DNA of 64,000 bases. Origin: Allomuricauda sp. Lineage in GTDB: Bacteria; Bacteroidota; Bacteroidia; Flavobacteriales; Flavobacteriaceae. Below, piece by piece: positions 25,726 through 34,692 of the stretch. The translations under genes were made by a program, and so were the position numbers. The notes under the pieces are model-generated. The model saw only the letters and a list, made by a program, of their open reading frames with translations, searched no databases and had not been told where the DNA came from. The stretch is from positions 1-64,000 of the forward strand of contig NZ_JANQLX010000013.1 of NCBI RefSeq assembly GCF_028280385.1, in the 5' to 3' direction. Position 1 is the stretch's first letter. Each line of letters starts with the position of its first letter.

Positions 25726-26555
25726 AATTCCGCTGCTTCAAATTCCCTTACCATTTCCGGAATCAACTTTTTTAATTGTTCCTCCACCGCACGGACCACT
25801 TCGGGGAAAATAACACCCGATAGTTCATCACAATAGATCTTGGAAATTTCGGTCGCCAAAACTAAGGTATTTTCAAAGTTCTGGGTGATATATTTCAGGA
25901 AATATCCCTTTCCATAAAAAGTATCGTTGATTTTGGCGTTGTTTGTTATACCATTGGGTAATTCAATGGATTCCAACTTACCCCTCCAACTTTCCACCAA
26001 ATTTCCAAAGCGGTTCATATCTATATTGGTAGTTCCCAAATTCCACACAGGGACTTCCCGCTCCCATCGTTTCCAGTTATAACTGTGCATGTCAAAAACA
26101 AGTACTTTCCCAAAATCCATTTCCAATTTGGCAATCAATGCCTGAACCACTTGGTAAAAACCCGCATGTTTGGTAAGGCTCAGCTCCTTTTCCTGTGTTG
26201 GGAGTGGATTTTTCCACAGTTGCTTTCCCCATGCTGTATCAAAAACCGCTGTTTCGGGTTCGCGATTCAGATCGTACTCAAATCGACTATCACAGCCAGC
26301 GATTAGGATTGGAAAGTTTTGCACCATTTGTTTGGTACATGGGTCTTCTTCATACCAACGGTCAAACTCGGTATGCAAACAATTTTCCCAAAGGGATTTT
26401 CTGAATTGGTGCCCATCATGCACGGCCCCACAGACATATGGAACGTAATCTTCAATTTTTAGGGTAAAGGAATAATCGTCGGCAACGGCCTCAAATCGTT
26501 CACCTTTGCCAATCAACTGGATGATATCATCTACCGAACGCCTAAGCATTCGCAA
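25722..26555 (-). CDS. N-formylglutamate amidohydrolase-like protein
   Basis: 277 residues. The family motifs are visible: CGAVHDGHQ (about 42-50), CDSRFEYDLNRE (about 88-99), LVFDMHSYNW (about 153-162) and ATEISKIYCDE (about 233-243), which together give the zinc and substrate residues of this carboxypeptidase-like fold. The classical reaction is hydrolysis of N-formylglutamate in histidine degradation, but no hut genes are nearby. In this unit it more likely trims an amide made or removed by its neighbours. Overlaps: 14 bp with the ligase gene upstream and 4 bp with the DUF1704 gene downstream. Confidence 0.8.
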   Translation of the reverse strand: MRMLRRSVDDIIQLIGKGERFEAVADDYSFTLKIEDYVPYVCGAVHDGHQFRKSLWENCLHTEFDRWYEEDPCTKQMVQNFPILIAGCDSRFEYDLNREPETAVFDTAWGKQLWKNPLPTQEKELSLTKHAGFYQVVQALIAKLEMDFGKVLVFDMHSYNWKRWEREVPVWNLGTTNIDMNRFGNLVESWRGKLESIELPNGITNNAKINDTFYGKGYFLKYITQNFENTLVLATEISKIYCDELSGVIFPEVVRAVEEQLKKLIPEMVREFEAAEL

Positions 26556-27573
26556 CCTCGCTTCTTAATCTTGACCTACGATCAAATGCTTGGAGCTTAT
26601 CCAGCACCTTACTTTCCACAAAATCTATGACCTTGCATTGGATCTTGGTCTTGTACACCTTGTTCATATAGGTGATGCCACCAGGCGACATCACATTGAC
26701 CTCCACCAGTTTGCCCCCAATAACATCGATGCCAACAAAATAAAGACCGTCGTTCACCAATTTAGGGCCTATTTGTTTGCACAAGGCCTTTTCTTCTTTG
26801 GTAAGGGTATGTTTGGCCACGGACCCACCTGCAGAAACATTGGAACGGTGGTCATCGGAGCCGGGGATACGTCGCATCGCACCAATAGGTTCGCCATTAA
26901 GAATCAAAATGCGGATGTCTCCTTGGTCCGCACCTTCAATATACTCTTGTAAAATGACGTAGTTGGATGTGCCATCGGAATTGGTAACATAAAAATCCAA
27001 CAGGGATTTGATATTGGACATGGCCGATTTCTCGATTAGAATAACCCCGGAACCCCCAAAACCATTGAGTGGCTTGAGTATCATTTTGTCCGCTGAAGAC
27101 TCCTTGATCTGCTGTACCAGGTATTTTTTATTTTTGGATACATGGGTGGCCGGAATAATATTGCTGTGGCTATCGCCAAAAGCTGCGGTATAGAGCTTGT
27201 TATTGGCCTCCCTTAATCCCTGGAGGGAATTCATTATAAATACATCATCCTTAACGGAATCCAAAAAGTTGAGCATTAAAGGGTCCAGCGGCGGATTGGC
27301 GCGCATAAAGATGACGTCAAATCCGGCCAATGGCAGCATTTCCTCTCTTATACTGGCTTGTTTATAGAAAGTTTTCAGGTTACTGGACACCTTTTCCATA
27401 CGGTTGATCACCGTACAAAAAGCACTGGTAACACTATTTCTTATGGTTAAATTGGCAGGAGTACAAAGGGCCACGCCATGATTTCGCTTTACACATTCAT
27501 GGATCAACGCTAAACTAGTATCGTTTTCTGGATCTATCTCATCCCAAGGATACATTAAAAAACAGATATTCAT
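26542..27573 (-). CDS. Glutathione synthetase-like ATP-grasp ligase
   Basis: 343 residues. The architecture follows bacterial GshB: an N-terminal pre-ATP-grasp domain with FDVIFMRANPPLDP (about 85-98), then ATP-grasp motifs MILKPLNGFGGSGV (about 165-178), GDIRILILNGEPIGAMRR, SNVSAGGS (about 243-250) and GKLVEVNVMSPGGI (Mg ligands Glu/Asn). It is an ATP-dependent amide-bond ligase. Plain glutathione synthesis is possible, but no gamma-glutamylcysteine ligase is seen here, and the tight coupling to a carboxypeptidase-like and an amidohydrolase-like gene suggests a peptide or protein tail as substrate. First gene of the unit. Confidence 0.85.
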   Translation of the reverse strand: MNICFLMYPWDEIDPENDTSLALIHECVKRNHGVALCTPANLTIRNSVTSAFCTVINRMEKVSSNLKTFYKQASIREEMLPLAGFDVIFMRANPPLDPLMLNFLDSVKDDVFIMNSLQGLREANNKLYTAAFGDSHSNIIPATHVSKNKKYLVQQIKESSADKMILKPLNGFGGSGVILIEKSAMSNIKSLLDFYVTNSDGTSNYVILQEYIEGADQGDIRILILNGEPIGAMRRIPGSDDHRSNVSAGGSVAKHTLTKEEKALCKQIGPKLVNDGLYFVGIDVIGGKLVEVNVMSPGGITYMNKVYKTKIQCKVIDFVESKVLDKLQAFDRRSRLRSEVANA

Positions 27574-27591
27574 AGCATTCTATTTTGATGG

Positions 27592-28917
27592 TTATCTTAC
27601 TTCATCCAGATGGTCGTCCCATTCTTTTACATTGGGTTTTCCCAATTTTCCGACTGATTTGGCCACCACCATGGAAACAGTGGCATCCCCAGTTACGTTC
27701 ACAACGGTGCGGCACATATCCAAAGGTCTGTCCACAGCAAAAATAAGCGCCAAACCTATGGCCAATTTATCTGCAGGGAACCCAATAGATTCCAATACAA
27801 TTACCAACATGACCATTCCTGCACCCGGTACGGCAGCTGAGCCAATGGATGCCAAAAGAGCCGTAAGCACAATGGTCAACTGATCAGCAAAGGACAAATC
27901 AAATCCTAGGGCCTGCGAAATAAATACAGCGGCGACTCCTTGGTATAGACTGGTTCCATCCATATTGATGGTAGCACCTACGGGCAATACAAAGCTGGAC
28001 ACTTCCTTATCCACACCTATATGCTCCTCTACCCTTTCCATCGTAACCGGTAAGGTTGCTGCACTGGAACTGGTTGAAAAGGCCAAAAGCTGTGCCGGGC
28101 TTATTTCCTTTAAGAACCAAAAAGGATTCTTTTTGGTAAACGAGGATACCACAACAGTATAGAACACAACCATTAAAATGAGGCCACCCACCACGACTCC
28201 CGCATATTTAAGCAAGGCCAATAATAAATCAGGGTCACTTGAAGACACTACTACGCTAGCCAGTAACGCAAACACAGCATAGGGAGCGGTAAGCATGATC
28301 AAGTCTACCATTTTTAAAACCACATCGTTCAGGGAATCAAAAAAATCTTTGAGCGGTTTGGCCCTTTCCTCCCCTATCAACAGCATGGAAATACCTAGAA
28401 ATATGGTAAAAAAGATGACCTGTAGCATCAATCCATTTTCACTCATCGCCTTTAAGGCGTTATCTGGAACCATATCCACCAAAAACTGTAAAGGCCCACT
28501 ATCCTTTTGCCTTGTGGCTTCCTCAATTTTGGAGGTCACCCCGGCATCACTAGCGTAGGTTTCGGTAAGTTTGGCCACGGTATCCCCAGAAATTCCATTT
28601 CCCGGTTGAAGCACATTCACCAAAATCAATCCGATGGTTATGGCCACTACAGTGGTTACAATATAAATACCAATGGTCCTCAGGCCAATATTCCTGAACT
28701 TGGAAATATCCTTCAAATCAGAGATTCCCTTTACCAAGGAAGCTATAATAAGGGGAATTGCGATGAGTTTAAGAAGTTTTACAAAGATGGTACCTAAAGG
28801 TTGAATCCAATCTGAGACAAAATCCTTGCCCCAGTCCAACCCGGTCATGACAAATCCGAATACAATGCCCAACAGCATTCCAATCAGAATCTGCCAGTGC
28901 AGTTCTAATTTACGCAT
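27592..28917 (-). CDS. Dicarboxylate/amino acid:cation symporter (DAACS)
   Basis: 441 residues, glutamate-transporter-homologue fold with eight membrane helices and two re-entrant loops. Diagnostic motifs: a serine-rich hairpin FSTSSSAATLPV (about 275-286), NMDGTSLYQG (about 314-323) and AVDRPLDMCRTVVNVTGD (about 391-408), where Asp and Arg bind the substrate carboxylates. It imports glutamate, aspartate or C4-dicarboxylates with sodium or protons. It lies 18 bp upstream of the ATP-grasp gene in the same direction, so amino acid uptake may feed that unit. Confidence 0.9.
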   Translation of the reverse strand: MRKLELHWQILIGMLLGIVFGFVMTGLDWGKDFVSDWIQPLGTIFVKLLKLIAIPLIIASLVKGISDLKDISKFRNIGLRTIGIYIVTTVVAITIGLILVNVLQPGNGISGDTVAKLTETYASDAGVTSKIEEATRQKDSGPLQFLVDMVPDNALKAMSENGLMLQVIFFTIFLGISMLLIGEERAKPLKDFFDSLNDVVLKMVDLIMLTAPYAVFALLASVVVSSSDPDLLLALLKYAGVVVGGLILMVVFYTVVVSSFTKKNPFWFLKEISPAQLLAFSTSSSAATLPVTMERVEEHIGVDKEVSSFVLPVGATINMDGTSLYQGVAAVFISQALGFDLSFADQLTIVLTALLASIGSAAVPGAGMVMLVIVLESIGFPADKLAIGLALIFAVDRPLDMCRTVVNVTGDATVSMVVAKSVGKLGKPNVKEWDDHLDEVR

Positions 28918-28973
28918 ATAAGAGTTTTGGAAAGTAAGATACTATTTTGGCGGGAAACCCCCTAACCCCGAAT

Positions 28974-30038
28974 TTAGATTTTGTTGGTTCGGGCCAAAAG
29001 GTTATAATCTGCCAAAACCAAAGCGGCCATGGCCTCAACTATAGGTACGGCTCTGGGCACTACACATGGATCATGCCTGCCCTTGCCCTGCGTGGTCACT
29101 TTTTCTCCTTCTTTGTTGATGGTTTCATAGGATTGAAGCACAGTAGCCACCGGTTTGAACGCCACATTGAAATAAATATCCATTCCGTTACTGATTCCAC
29201 CCTGAACCCCACCACTGCGATTTGTCACTGTGGTTCCGTCAGTATTGAAGGCATCATTGTGCTGACTCCCTTTCATTTTCACCCCTTCAAAACCACTTCC
29301 GTATTCAAAGCCTTTTACAGCATTTATGGATAGCATGGCCGAACCCAGGACAGCATGAAGTTTGTCAAAAACTGGTTCCCCCAAGCCAATGGGTACATTT
29401 TGGATGACACAGGTAATGACGCCCCCTATGGTATCTCCCTCTTTTTTAATGGATTTGATGTAAGCTTCCATTTTTTCGGCCATTTCCATATCGGGACATC
29501 GAACTGGATTGGACTCAATCTTGGAAAAATCAAGTTCCGTATAGGGTTTGTCCAGCTTCATTTCCCCTACTTGGGAAACAAAAGCATTGATCTTCACGTT
29601 CCCCAACAATTGTTTGGCAATAGCTCCGGCCACGACCCTGCTGGCAGTTTCCCTTGCGGAACTTCTTCCACCGCCCCTGTAGTCCCTAAAACCATACTTT
29701 TGGTCATACACATAATCGGCGTGGGAAGGTCGGTAAGAGTCCTTGATATGGGAGTAATCCTTGGATTTTTGATTGGTATTATGAATAGCGAAACCAATGG
29801 GTGTACCGGTGGTCTTTCCTTCAAAAATTCCAGAATAAAATTCTACGGTATCCGGTTCCTTTCGCTGGGTCACAATTGCGGACTGCCCAGGTTTTCTTCG
29901 ATTGAGTTCGTTTTGTACTTGCTCCAAGTCCAATTCCAAACCGGCGGGACAACCATCGATCACTCCACCTAGTGCCCTTCCGTGCGATTCCCCAAAAGTT
30001 GTAAGTCTAAAAAGCTGTCCGAATGTGTTTCCTGCCAT
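28974..30038 (-). CDS. aroC: Chorismate synthase
   Basis: 354 residues. Signature motifs: [21 protein letters not shown] at the N-terminus (FMN site) and [21 protein letters not shown] (about 118-137), plus late [17 protein letters not shown]. It catalyses the last common step of the shikimate pathway, EPSP to chorismate, in the cytoplasm using reduced FMN. The length is normal. A perfect -7 box (TACCTTTG on the minus strand, 30061-30068) lies 22 bp before the ATG. No other aro genes are in the window. Confidence 0.95.
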   Translation of the reverse strand: MAGNTFGQLFRLTTFGESHGRALGGVIDGCPAGLELDLEQVQNELNRRKPGQSAIVTQRKEPDTVEFYSGIFEGKTTGTPIGFAIHNTNQKSKDYSHIKDSYRPSHADYVYDQKYGFRDYRGGGRSSARETASRVVAGAIAKQLLGNVKINAFVSQVGEMKLDKPYTELDFSKIESNPVRCPDMEMAEKMEAYIKSIKKEGDTIGGVITCVIQNVPIGLGEPVFDKLHAVLGSAMLSINAVKGFEYGSGFEGVKMKGSQHNDAFNTDGTTVTNRSGGVQGGISNGMDIYFNVAFKPVATVLQSYETINKEGEKVTTQGKGRHDPCVVPRAVPIVEAMAALVLADYNLLARTNKI

Positions 30039-30060
30039 CTGCCTGAAGTTCCAAAAACCC

Positions 30061-30068
30061 CAAAGGTA
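30061..30068 (-). promoter_or_regulatory. -7 promoter box of aroC
   Basis: Plus-strand CAAAGGTA, which is TACCTTTG on the minus strand and a perfect TAnnTTTG match. The expected transcription start is about 17 bp before the aroC ATG. Confidence 0.55.
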
Positions 30069-30232
30069 GCTGTTATTCCTGTTTTAAAAAAAATCTGGAG
30101 TTGGTTAACGTTCCTGAAACAGAAGCTACCGCAAATTCATGATTTTTTAACGATAAGCTTATGAATTCTTGATTTGAAATTGATTTTAAGTTTATTCCCA
30201 CAAGTTTATTTTGCATTTAAACCCTCAGCGAA

Positions 30233-31126
30233 TTGAAAAAAAGGAAGATTGAACTCGCCGTAATATCGGATGTTCATTTAGGTACTTACGGTTGTCATGC
30301 GGATGAACTCATCGCGTATCTCAATAGCATTCAGCCCAAAAAATTAGTCCTTAATGGTGATATCATAGATATATGGCAGTTTAAAAAGAGGTACTTCCCG
30401 GCCGCCCACCTCAAAGTCCTTAAAAAGGTCATCGGTATGGCTTCCAAGGGAACAGAAGTCTACTATATCACTGGAAATCATGATGAAATGCTCCGTAAGT
30501 TCAGTGATACTTCAATGGGTAATTTTAAAATTGCAAACAAACTTGTGCTTAACCTAGATGGTAAAAAAGCCTGGATATTCCATGGGGATGTATTTGATGT
30601 ATCCATTCAAAATGCCAAATGGCTGGCCAAACTTGGCGGTTATGGTTATGATCTTCTGATCTTGATCAATAGTTTTGTCAATTGGTGCTTGGTGAAGATT
30701 GGACGCGAGAAATATTCATTGTCCAAACGGATAAAAAACAGCGTAAAAAGCGCGGTAAAGTATATCAATAATTTTGAGCGTACCGCTGCCGACCTTGCCA
30801 TAGAAAATCACTATGACTATGTTATTTGTGGACATATCCACCAACCCAAAAAAGAACGGTACGAAAACAAGTACGGGAGCTGTATTTACCTGAATTCAGG
30901 TGATTGGGTAGAAAACCTGACCGCCCTGGAATACTCCTTTAAAAGGTGGCGTATTTACCATTACAACCATGATCGTTTGTCTCCGTTCTTTGTGGACGAG
31001 GATTTGAAGGAAATGAATATGAACGAGCTCATTGCCTCCATTACGGATAACGATGTGGAGGAAGTAGAGGAAAAAATCCCGGAAAAGGCCGAAGACTTAG
31101 ACGACCAAGGCTTTCCGCAGGATTGA
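30233..31126 (+). CDS. LpxH-like UDP-2,3-diacylglucosamine diphosphatase family phosphoesterase
   Basis: 297 residues from a TTG start; no nearby ATG gives a complete metal motif. Calcineurin-like motifs in order: SDVHLG (about 12-17), NGDIIDIWQ (about 40-48), TGNHDE (about 83-88), FHGDVFD (about 117-123) and CGHIHQPK (about 203-210). DIWQ and the HGD context match LpxH/LpxH2-like enzymes that make lipid X in lipid A synthesis. An acidic C-terminal tail (about 265-297) is unusual. Its last 30 bp overlap, tail to tail, the end of the dehydrogenase gene on the other strand. Confidence 0.75.
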   Translation: MKKRKIELAVISDVHLGTYGCHADELIAYLNSIQPKKLVLNGDIIDIWQFKKRYFPAAHLKVLKKVIGMASKGTEVYYITGNHDEMLRKFSDTSMGNFKIANKLVLNLDGKKAWIFHGDVFDVSIQNAKWLAKLGGYGYDLLILINSFVNWCLVKIGREKYSLSKRIKNSVKSAVKYINNFERTAADLAIENHYDYVICGHIHQPKKERYENKYGSCIYLNSGDWVENLTALEYSFKRWRIYHYNHDRLSPFFVDEDLKEMNMNELIASITDNDVEEVEEKIPEKAEDLDDQGFPQD

Positions 31127-34009
31127 CACCGGATGTTCCGCTTCCCTTTTCGTCCCATCATAAATTTGATGCCTACAACTGGTACCGTTAGCCGCGATCA
31201 GGGTTTCTGGTTCGCTCTTCCTCACTGCGGGAAATAATTTGAGCTCCCCAACCTGCATGCTCAAGTCATAGTGCTCTTTTTCATAACCAAAGGAACCGGC
31301 CATACCACAGCAACCCGATGTAATTATCGTAACCTCATAATTCTTGGGAAGATTAAGGATGTCAAAGGTTACTTTCTGGTTGGACAGGGCTTTTTGATGG
31401 CAATGGCTATGGATCTTTACCTTTCTTTTTTCCTGGGTGAAGCTATCCGTGGTAATGTTTCCATTCCCAATTTCTTGGGCTAAAAATTCCTCGATCAAAA
31501 AGGAATGCTGCGACAATTGGGCCACTAAATCTTGATCTGTGCTTAATCTTTTGTATTCATCCCGGAACGACAAAATTGCAGAGGGCTCCAAACCAACAAT
31601 CGGAAGTTGTTGATCAATATAGGGTAGTAAGGCCTCCAGGTTCTTTTCCACAAGTTTTGAGGCCTGTTTTAAAAATCCCTTCGACAAATAGGTCCTGCCA
31701 CTTTCCGCATAAAACAACTGGACGTCATAGCCTAATTTTTGAAGTAACACAATGGCATCTTTACCCACTTCCACATCCAAATACCGAGTAAACTCATCCA
31801 GATAAAGCACCACCTTTTTTGATTGGCCCGCGGGTATACTTTTCTGCTTGTCCAAATATCCCTGGAAATTAAAACGGTGCACAGGTGGCAAGCTACGCTT
31901 TCCTGCAACGCCCGCAACGGATTTCAATAAACCTCCGAGTATTTTGGATTTATAAATAAAATTGGTGACCCCTGGGACGGCACTTCCCAAAGCATTGAGC
32001 TTGGTGTTATAAGCAAACAGTTTACTTCTTAGCGGGTAGCCGTTGCTCTCTTGGTATTGGAACAAAAATTCAGCCTTAAGAGCCGCCACGTCCACATTGC
32101 TTGGACACTCACTGGCACAAGCTTTACAGCTCAAGCAAAGATCAAAGGCCTCTTTAAGCTCTTCGTGATCAAATCTATTTTGGCCACCTTCCTGGGTCAA
32201 AAACTCCCTTAGGGCGTTGGCCCGACCCCTTGTGGTATGCTGTTCATTTTTGGTAGCATGATAACTGGGGCACATGCCCCCTTTCATCTGATGGCTCTTA
32301 CGACAATCCCCACTTCCGTTGCATTTTTCTGCGGCTTTCAGGATGCCCTCGCTATCGGAAAAGTCCATTAGTGTCTTCACCTCAGGTTCATTCCGGTCAA
32401 TTTCGTATCGAAGGGATTCATCCATAGGATAGGCATCCACAATTTTACCCGGATTAAAGATGTTGTTGGGGTCGAAAACGCTTTTTAAACGTTTCAATAG
32501 CTCGTAATTGTCCGCCCCGATCATCAACGGGATAAACTCCGCCCTAACAATACCATCACCATGTTCGCCACTAAAACTCCCTTTGTATTTTTTGGTCAAA
32601 TGCGCCACGTCGGTGGTAATGGAGCGAAACAATTTTACGTCTTCCGATTTCTTTAGATTAAGAATGGGACGCAAATGGAGCTCCCCCGCCCCAGCATGGG
32701 CATAGTACACCGCTTCCTGACCGTAGCCCTTCATAATTTCGGTGAATTCCCCGATAAAATCCTTGAGGTCGTCCAAAGCCACTGCGGTGTCCTCAATGCA
32801 GGCCACAGCCTTTCTGTCGCCTACCATATTTCCCAACAAACCAAGGCCAGCCTTTCTCAATTCAATGGCCTTTGCAATATCATCTCCCTTTAAAACAGGA
32901 TTGGCATAACTTAATCCTGATTCCGCAATGGTTACCAAAAGAGCGTCCAACTGTTGCTGCAATTCCTTTTCGGAATGCGCCTTTACCTCCAACATCAAGA
33001 TGCCCGCAGGGTCGCCATTAACAAAAAACCGATTGGCGAGTTGGGCGCGGTTGTTTTTGGTGCAGTCCAAAATAACCTTGTCCATCATTTCACAGAGATG
33101 TAGGCTATGTTGCATAACCGGGGCCACATCGGCTAGGCAATCTTCCAGGGTGTGGTAGTGTGTGGCCACCATGGCAGCATAGGCAGGTGGAAGTTCATCC
33201 AGTTGCAGGGTGATTTCGGTTGTAAAAGCCAAGGTCCCCTCGCTCCCTGAAAGTAATTTGCACAGATTGAACTCCTCTGAATGACTTCCGAACAATTTGT
33301 TGTTTAAAAGTTCATCCACGGCATAACCCGTATTCCGTCTATGGATGCTTGGATGTGGAAATTGATTCCTTATGTTTTTTTGGTTGTCAGGGTTGGTGAG
33401 TGCATCCTCCAAAAACCGATATACCTCCCCTTCCCTGGATTTCTCCTGTTTTTTGGCCTGGAACCCTGATTCGTCCACTTCGGTGACCTCAACTAAACTG
33501 CCGTCTGACAAGACACATTCCATGGATACCACCTTATCCCGGGTAACACCGTATTGTATGGAAGTGGTTCCAGAGGAGTTGTTCCCTACCATACCTCCGA
33601 TCATACAGCGATTGGACGTGGAAGTATTGGGTCCGAAGAATAGACCAAATGGTTTTAAATACAGGTTGAGCTCGTCACGGACTACTCCTGGCTGAACACG
33701 TACCTGCTTTTTTTCCTCGTCCAGATGGATTATATCCGTAAAATTTCGTGAGACATCCACTACAATACCTTCCCCCACGCATTGCCCTGCCAGGGAGGTT
33801 CCTGCGGTTCTCGGAATTAGGCCAATTCCATGGGCGTTGGCAAACGACACCAGCTTCTGGATATCTGATTTGGTCTTGGGATAGGCCACCGCTTGGGGCA
33901 ATTTGCGATAAACGGAGGCATCCGTTGCATAGAGTGCCCTACTTAGGTCGTCTGTCAACAATTCTCCGTCCAGATTTTGTGAAAGGGTTTTGAATAAAGT
34001 TTTTTCCAA
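31097..34009 (-). CDS. YdiJ-like FAD-linked and Fe-S dehydrogenase
   Basis: 970 residues fusing a GlcD-like flavoprotein and a GlcF-like iron-sulfur protein. FAD-binding motifs: IPRTAGTSLAGQCVGEGIVVD and MIGGMVGNNSSG (about residues 60-150); FAD-oxidase C-terminal domain to about 530; ferredoxin-type clusters in CNGSGDCRK with MCPSY (about 560-580) and CLSCKACASECPSN (about 620); cysteine-rich domain with SGCCGMAGSFGYE (about 895). The size and order match E. coli YdiJ, reported as a D-2-hydroxyglutarate dehydrogenase; D-lactate and glycolate are alternatives. A minus-strand -7 box (TAGTTTTG, 34060-34067) precedes it. Confidence 0.85.
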   Translation of the reverse strand: MEKTLFKTLSQNLDGELLTDDLSRALYATDASVYRKLPQAVAYPKTKSDIQKLVSFANAHGIGLIPRTAGTSLAGQCVGEGIVVDVSRNFTDIIHLDEEKKQVRVQPGVVRDELNLYLKPFGLFFGPNTSTSNRCMIGGMVGNNSSGTTSIQYGVTRDKVVSMECVLSDGSLVEVTEVDESGFQAKKQEKSREGEVYRFLEDALTNPDNQKNIRNQFPHPSIHRRNTGYAVDELLNNKLFGSHSEEFNLCKLLSGSEGTLAFTTEITLQLDELPPAYAAMVATHYHTLEDCLADVAPVMQHSLHLCEMMDKVILDCTKNNRAQLANRFFVNGDPAGILMLEVKAHSEKELQQQLDALLVTIAESGLSYANPVLKGDDIAKAIELRKAGLGLLGNMVGDRKAVACIEDTAVALDDLKDFIGEFTEIMKGYGQEAVYYAHAGAGELHLRPILNLKKSEDVKLFRSITTDVAHLTKKYKGSFSGEHGDGIVRAEFIPLMIGADNYELLKRLKSVFDPNNIFNPGKIVDAYPMDESLRYEIDRNEPEVKTLMDFSDSEGILKAAEKCNGSGDCRKSHQMKGGMCPSYHATKNEQHTTRGRANALREFLTQEGGQNRFDHEELKEAFDLCLSCKACASECPSNVDVAALKAEFLFQYQESNGYPLRSKLFAYNTKLNALGSAVPGVTNFIYKSKILGGLLKSVAGVAGKRSLPPVHRFNFQGYLDKQKSIPAGQSKKVVLYLDEFTRYLDVEVGKDAIVLLQKLGYDVQLFYAESGRTYLSKGFLKQASKLVEKNLEALLPYIDQQLPIVGLEPSAILSFRDEYKRLSTDQDLVAQLSQHSFLIEEFLAQEIGNGNITTDSFTQEKRKVKIHSHCHQKALSNQKVTFDILNLPKNYEVTIITSGCCGMAGSFGYEKEHYDLSMQVGELKLFPAVRKSEPETLIAANGTSCRHQIYDGTKREAEHPVSILRKALVV

Positions 34010-34059
34010 TCTGGAACAATTTTTGGTCTCGTACTCTGTTTTAATGTCAAAAAGAAGTA

Positions 34060-34067
34060 CAAAACTA
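34060..34067 (-). promoter_or_regulatory. -7 promoter box of the FAD/Fe-S dehydrogenase gene
   Basis: Plus-strand CAAAACTA, which is TAGTTTTG on the minus strand and a perfect TAnnTTTG match, about 50 bp before the start codon. Confidence 0.45.
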
Positions 34068-34096
34068 TCTTTAATTTTTAACTAAACGAGAAACTT

Positions 34097-34591
34097 ATGA
34101 GGATTACCACATTATTTATCGGACTTTTTTTGTTTGCAACGGCTGCAATGAACGCGCAGGATATTTCTGAACACGCTTTGGGATTGCGCTTGGGCGACAG
34201 TGACGGTTTTGGGGCAGAAATCTCATATCAGAAGTCCATAGGCAGATATAACCGGGCCGAATTTAATTTGGGCTGGAGGGACAGTCGGGACTTTGATGCC
34301 TTTAAACTGTCTGGAGTTTATCAATGGGTACATTCGTTGGACGGCAACTTTAATTGGTACTATGGTGTTGGGGGTGGACTTGGAAGTGTGGAGTTTTCGC
34401 CCGTGCCTGGAGGAGACGACAACGACGGTCTATTTGTGTTTGCCGCTGGAGACATCGGAATAGAATATAATTTTGACATTCCCTTGCTCCTTTCCCTTGA
34501 TTTTAGACCGGAAATAGGTTTGATCGGGTATGACGGATTTGATAATGATTTTGATTTTGATATCGCCCTTGGGATTCGCTATCAGTTCTAA
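34097..34591 (+). CDS. Outer-membrane beta-barrel-like protein
   Basis: 164 residues with a Sec signal peptide (cleavage after MNA, before QD). The mature part has alternating polar and hydrophobic strands, many Gly and aromatic residues, and a terminal aromatic (IRYQF), as in small eight-stranded porin-like or OmpW/OmpX-sized barrels. Several acidic turns (DNDFDFD) lie near the end. I cannot name a function. It is followed by a clear intrinsic terminator, so it is transcribed alone, divergently from the dehydrogenase gene. Confidence 0.7.
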   Translation: MRITTLFIGLFLFATAAMNAQDISEHALGLRLGDSDGFGAEISYQKSIGRYNRAEFNLGWRDSRDFDAFKLSGVYQWVHSLDGNFNWYYGVGGGLGSVEFSPVPGGDDNDGLFVFAAGDIGIEYNFDIPLLLSLDFRPEIGLIGYDGFDNDFDFDIALGIRYQF

Positions 34592-34615
34592 CTTCAAATC
34601 AAAAAATATGGAATG

Positions 34616-34650
34616 GCCCTTGACTTTAATAAATGTTAAGGGCTTTTTTA
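34616..34650 (+). terminator. Intrinsic terminator after the barrel gene
   Basis: GCCCTT (34616-34621) pairs with AAGGGC (34638-34643), followed by six T (34644-34649). Confidence 0.7.
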
Positions 34651-34692
34651 TGCCGCAAGTAATGAATACCTTAGCATCTTAAACTTTTTAGA

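Noticed and set aside
25722..26555. Histidine-degradation role of the N-formylglutamate amidohydrolase-like gene
   Set aside because: There are no hut genes in the window, and the gene is translationally coupled to a ligase and a carboxypeptidase-like gene instead.
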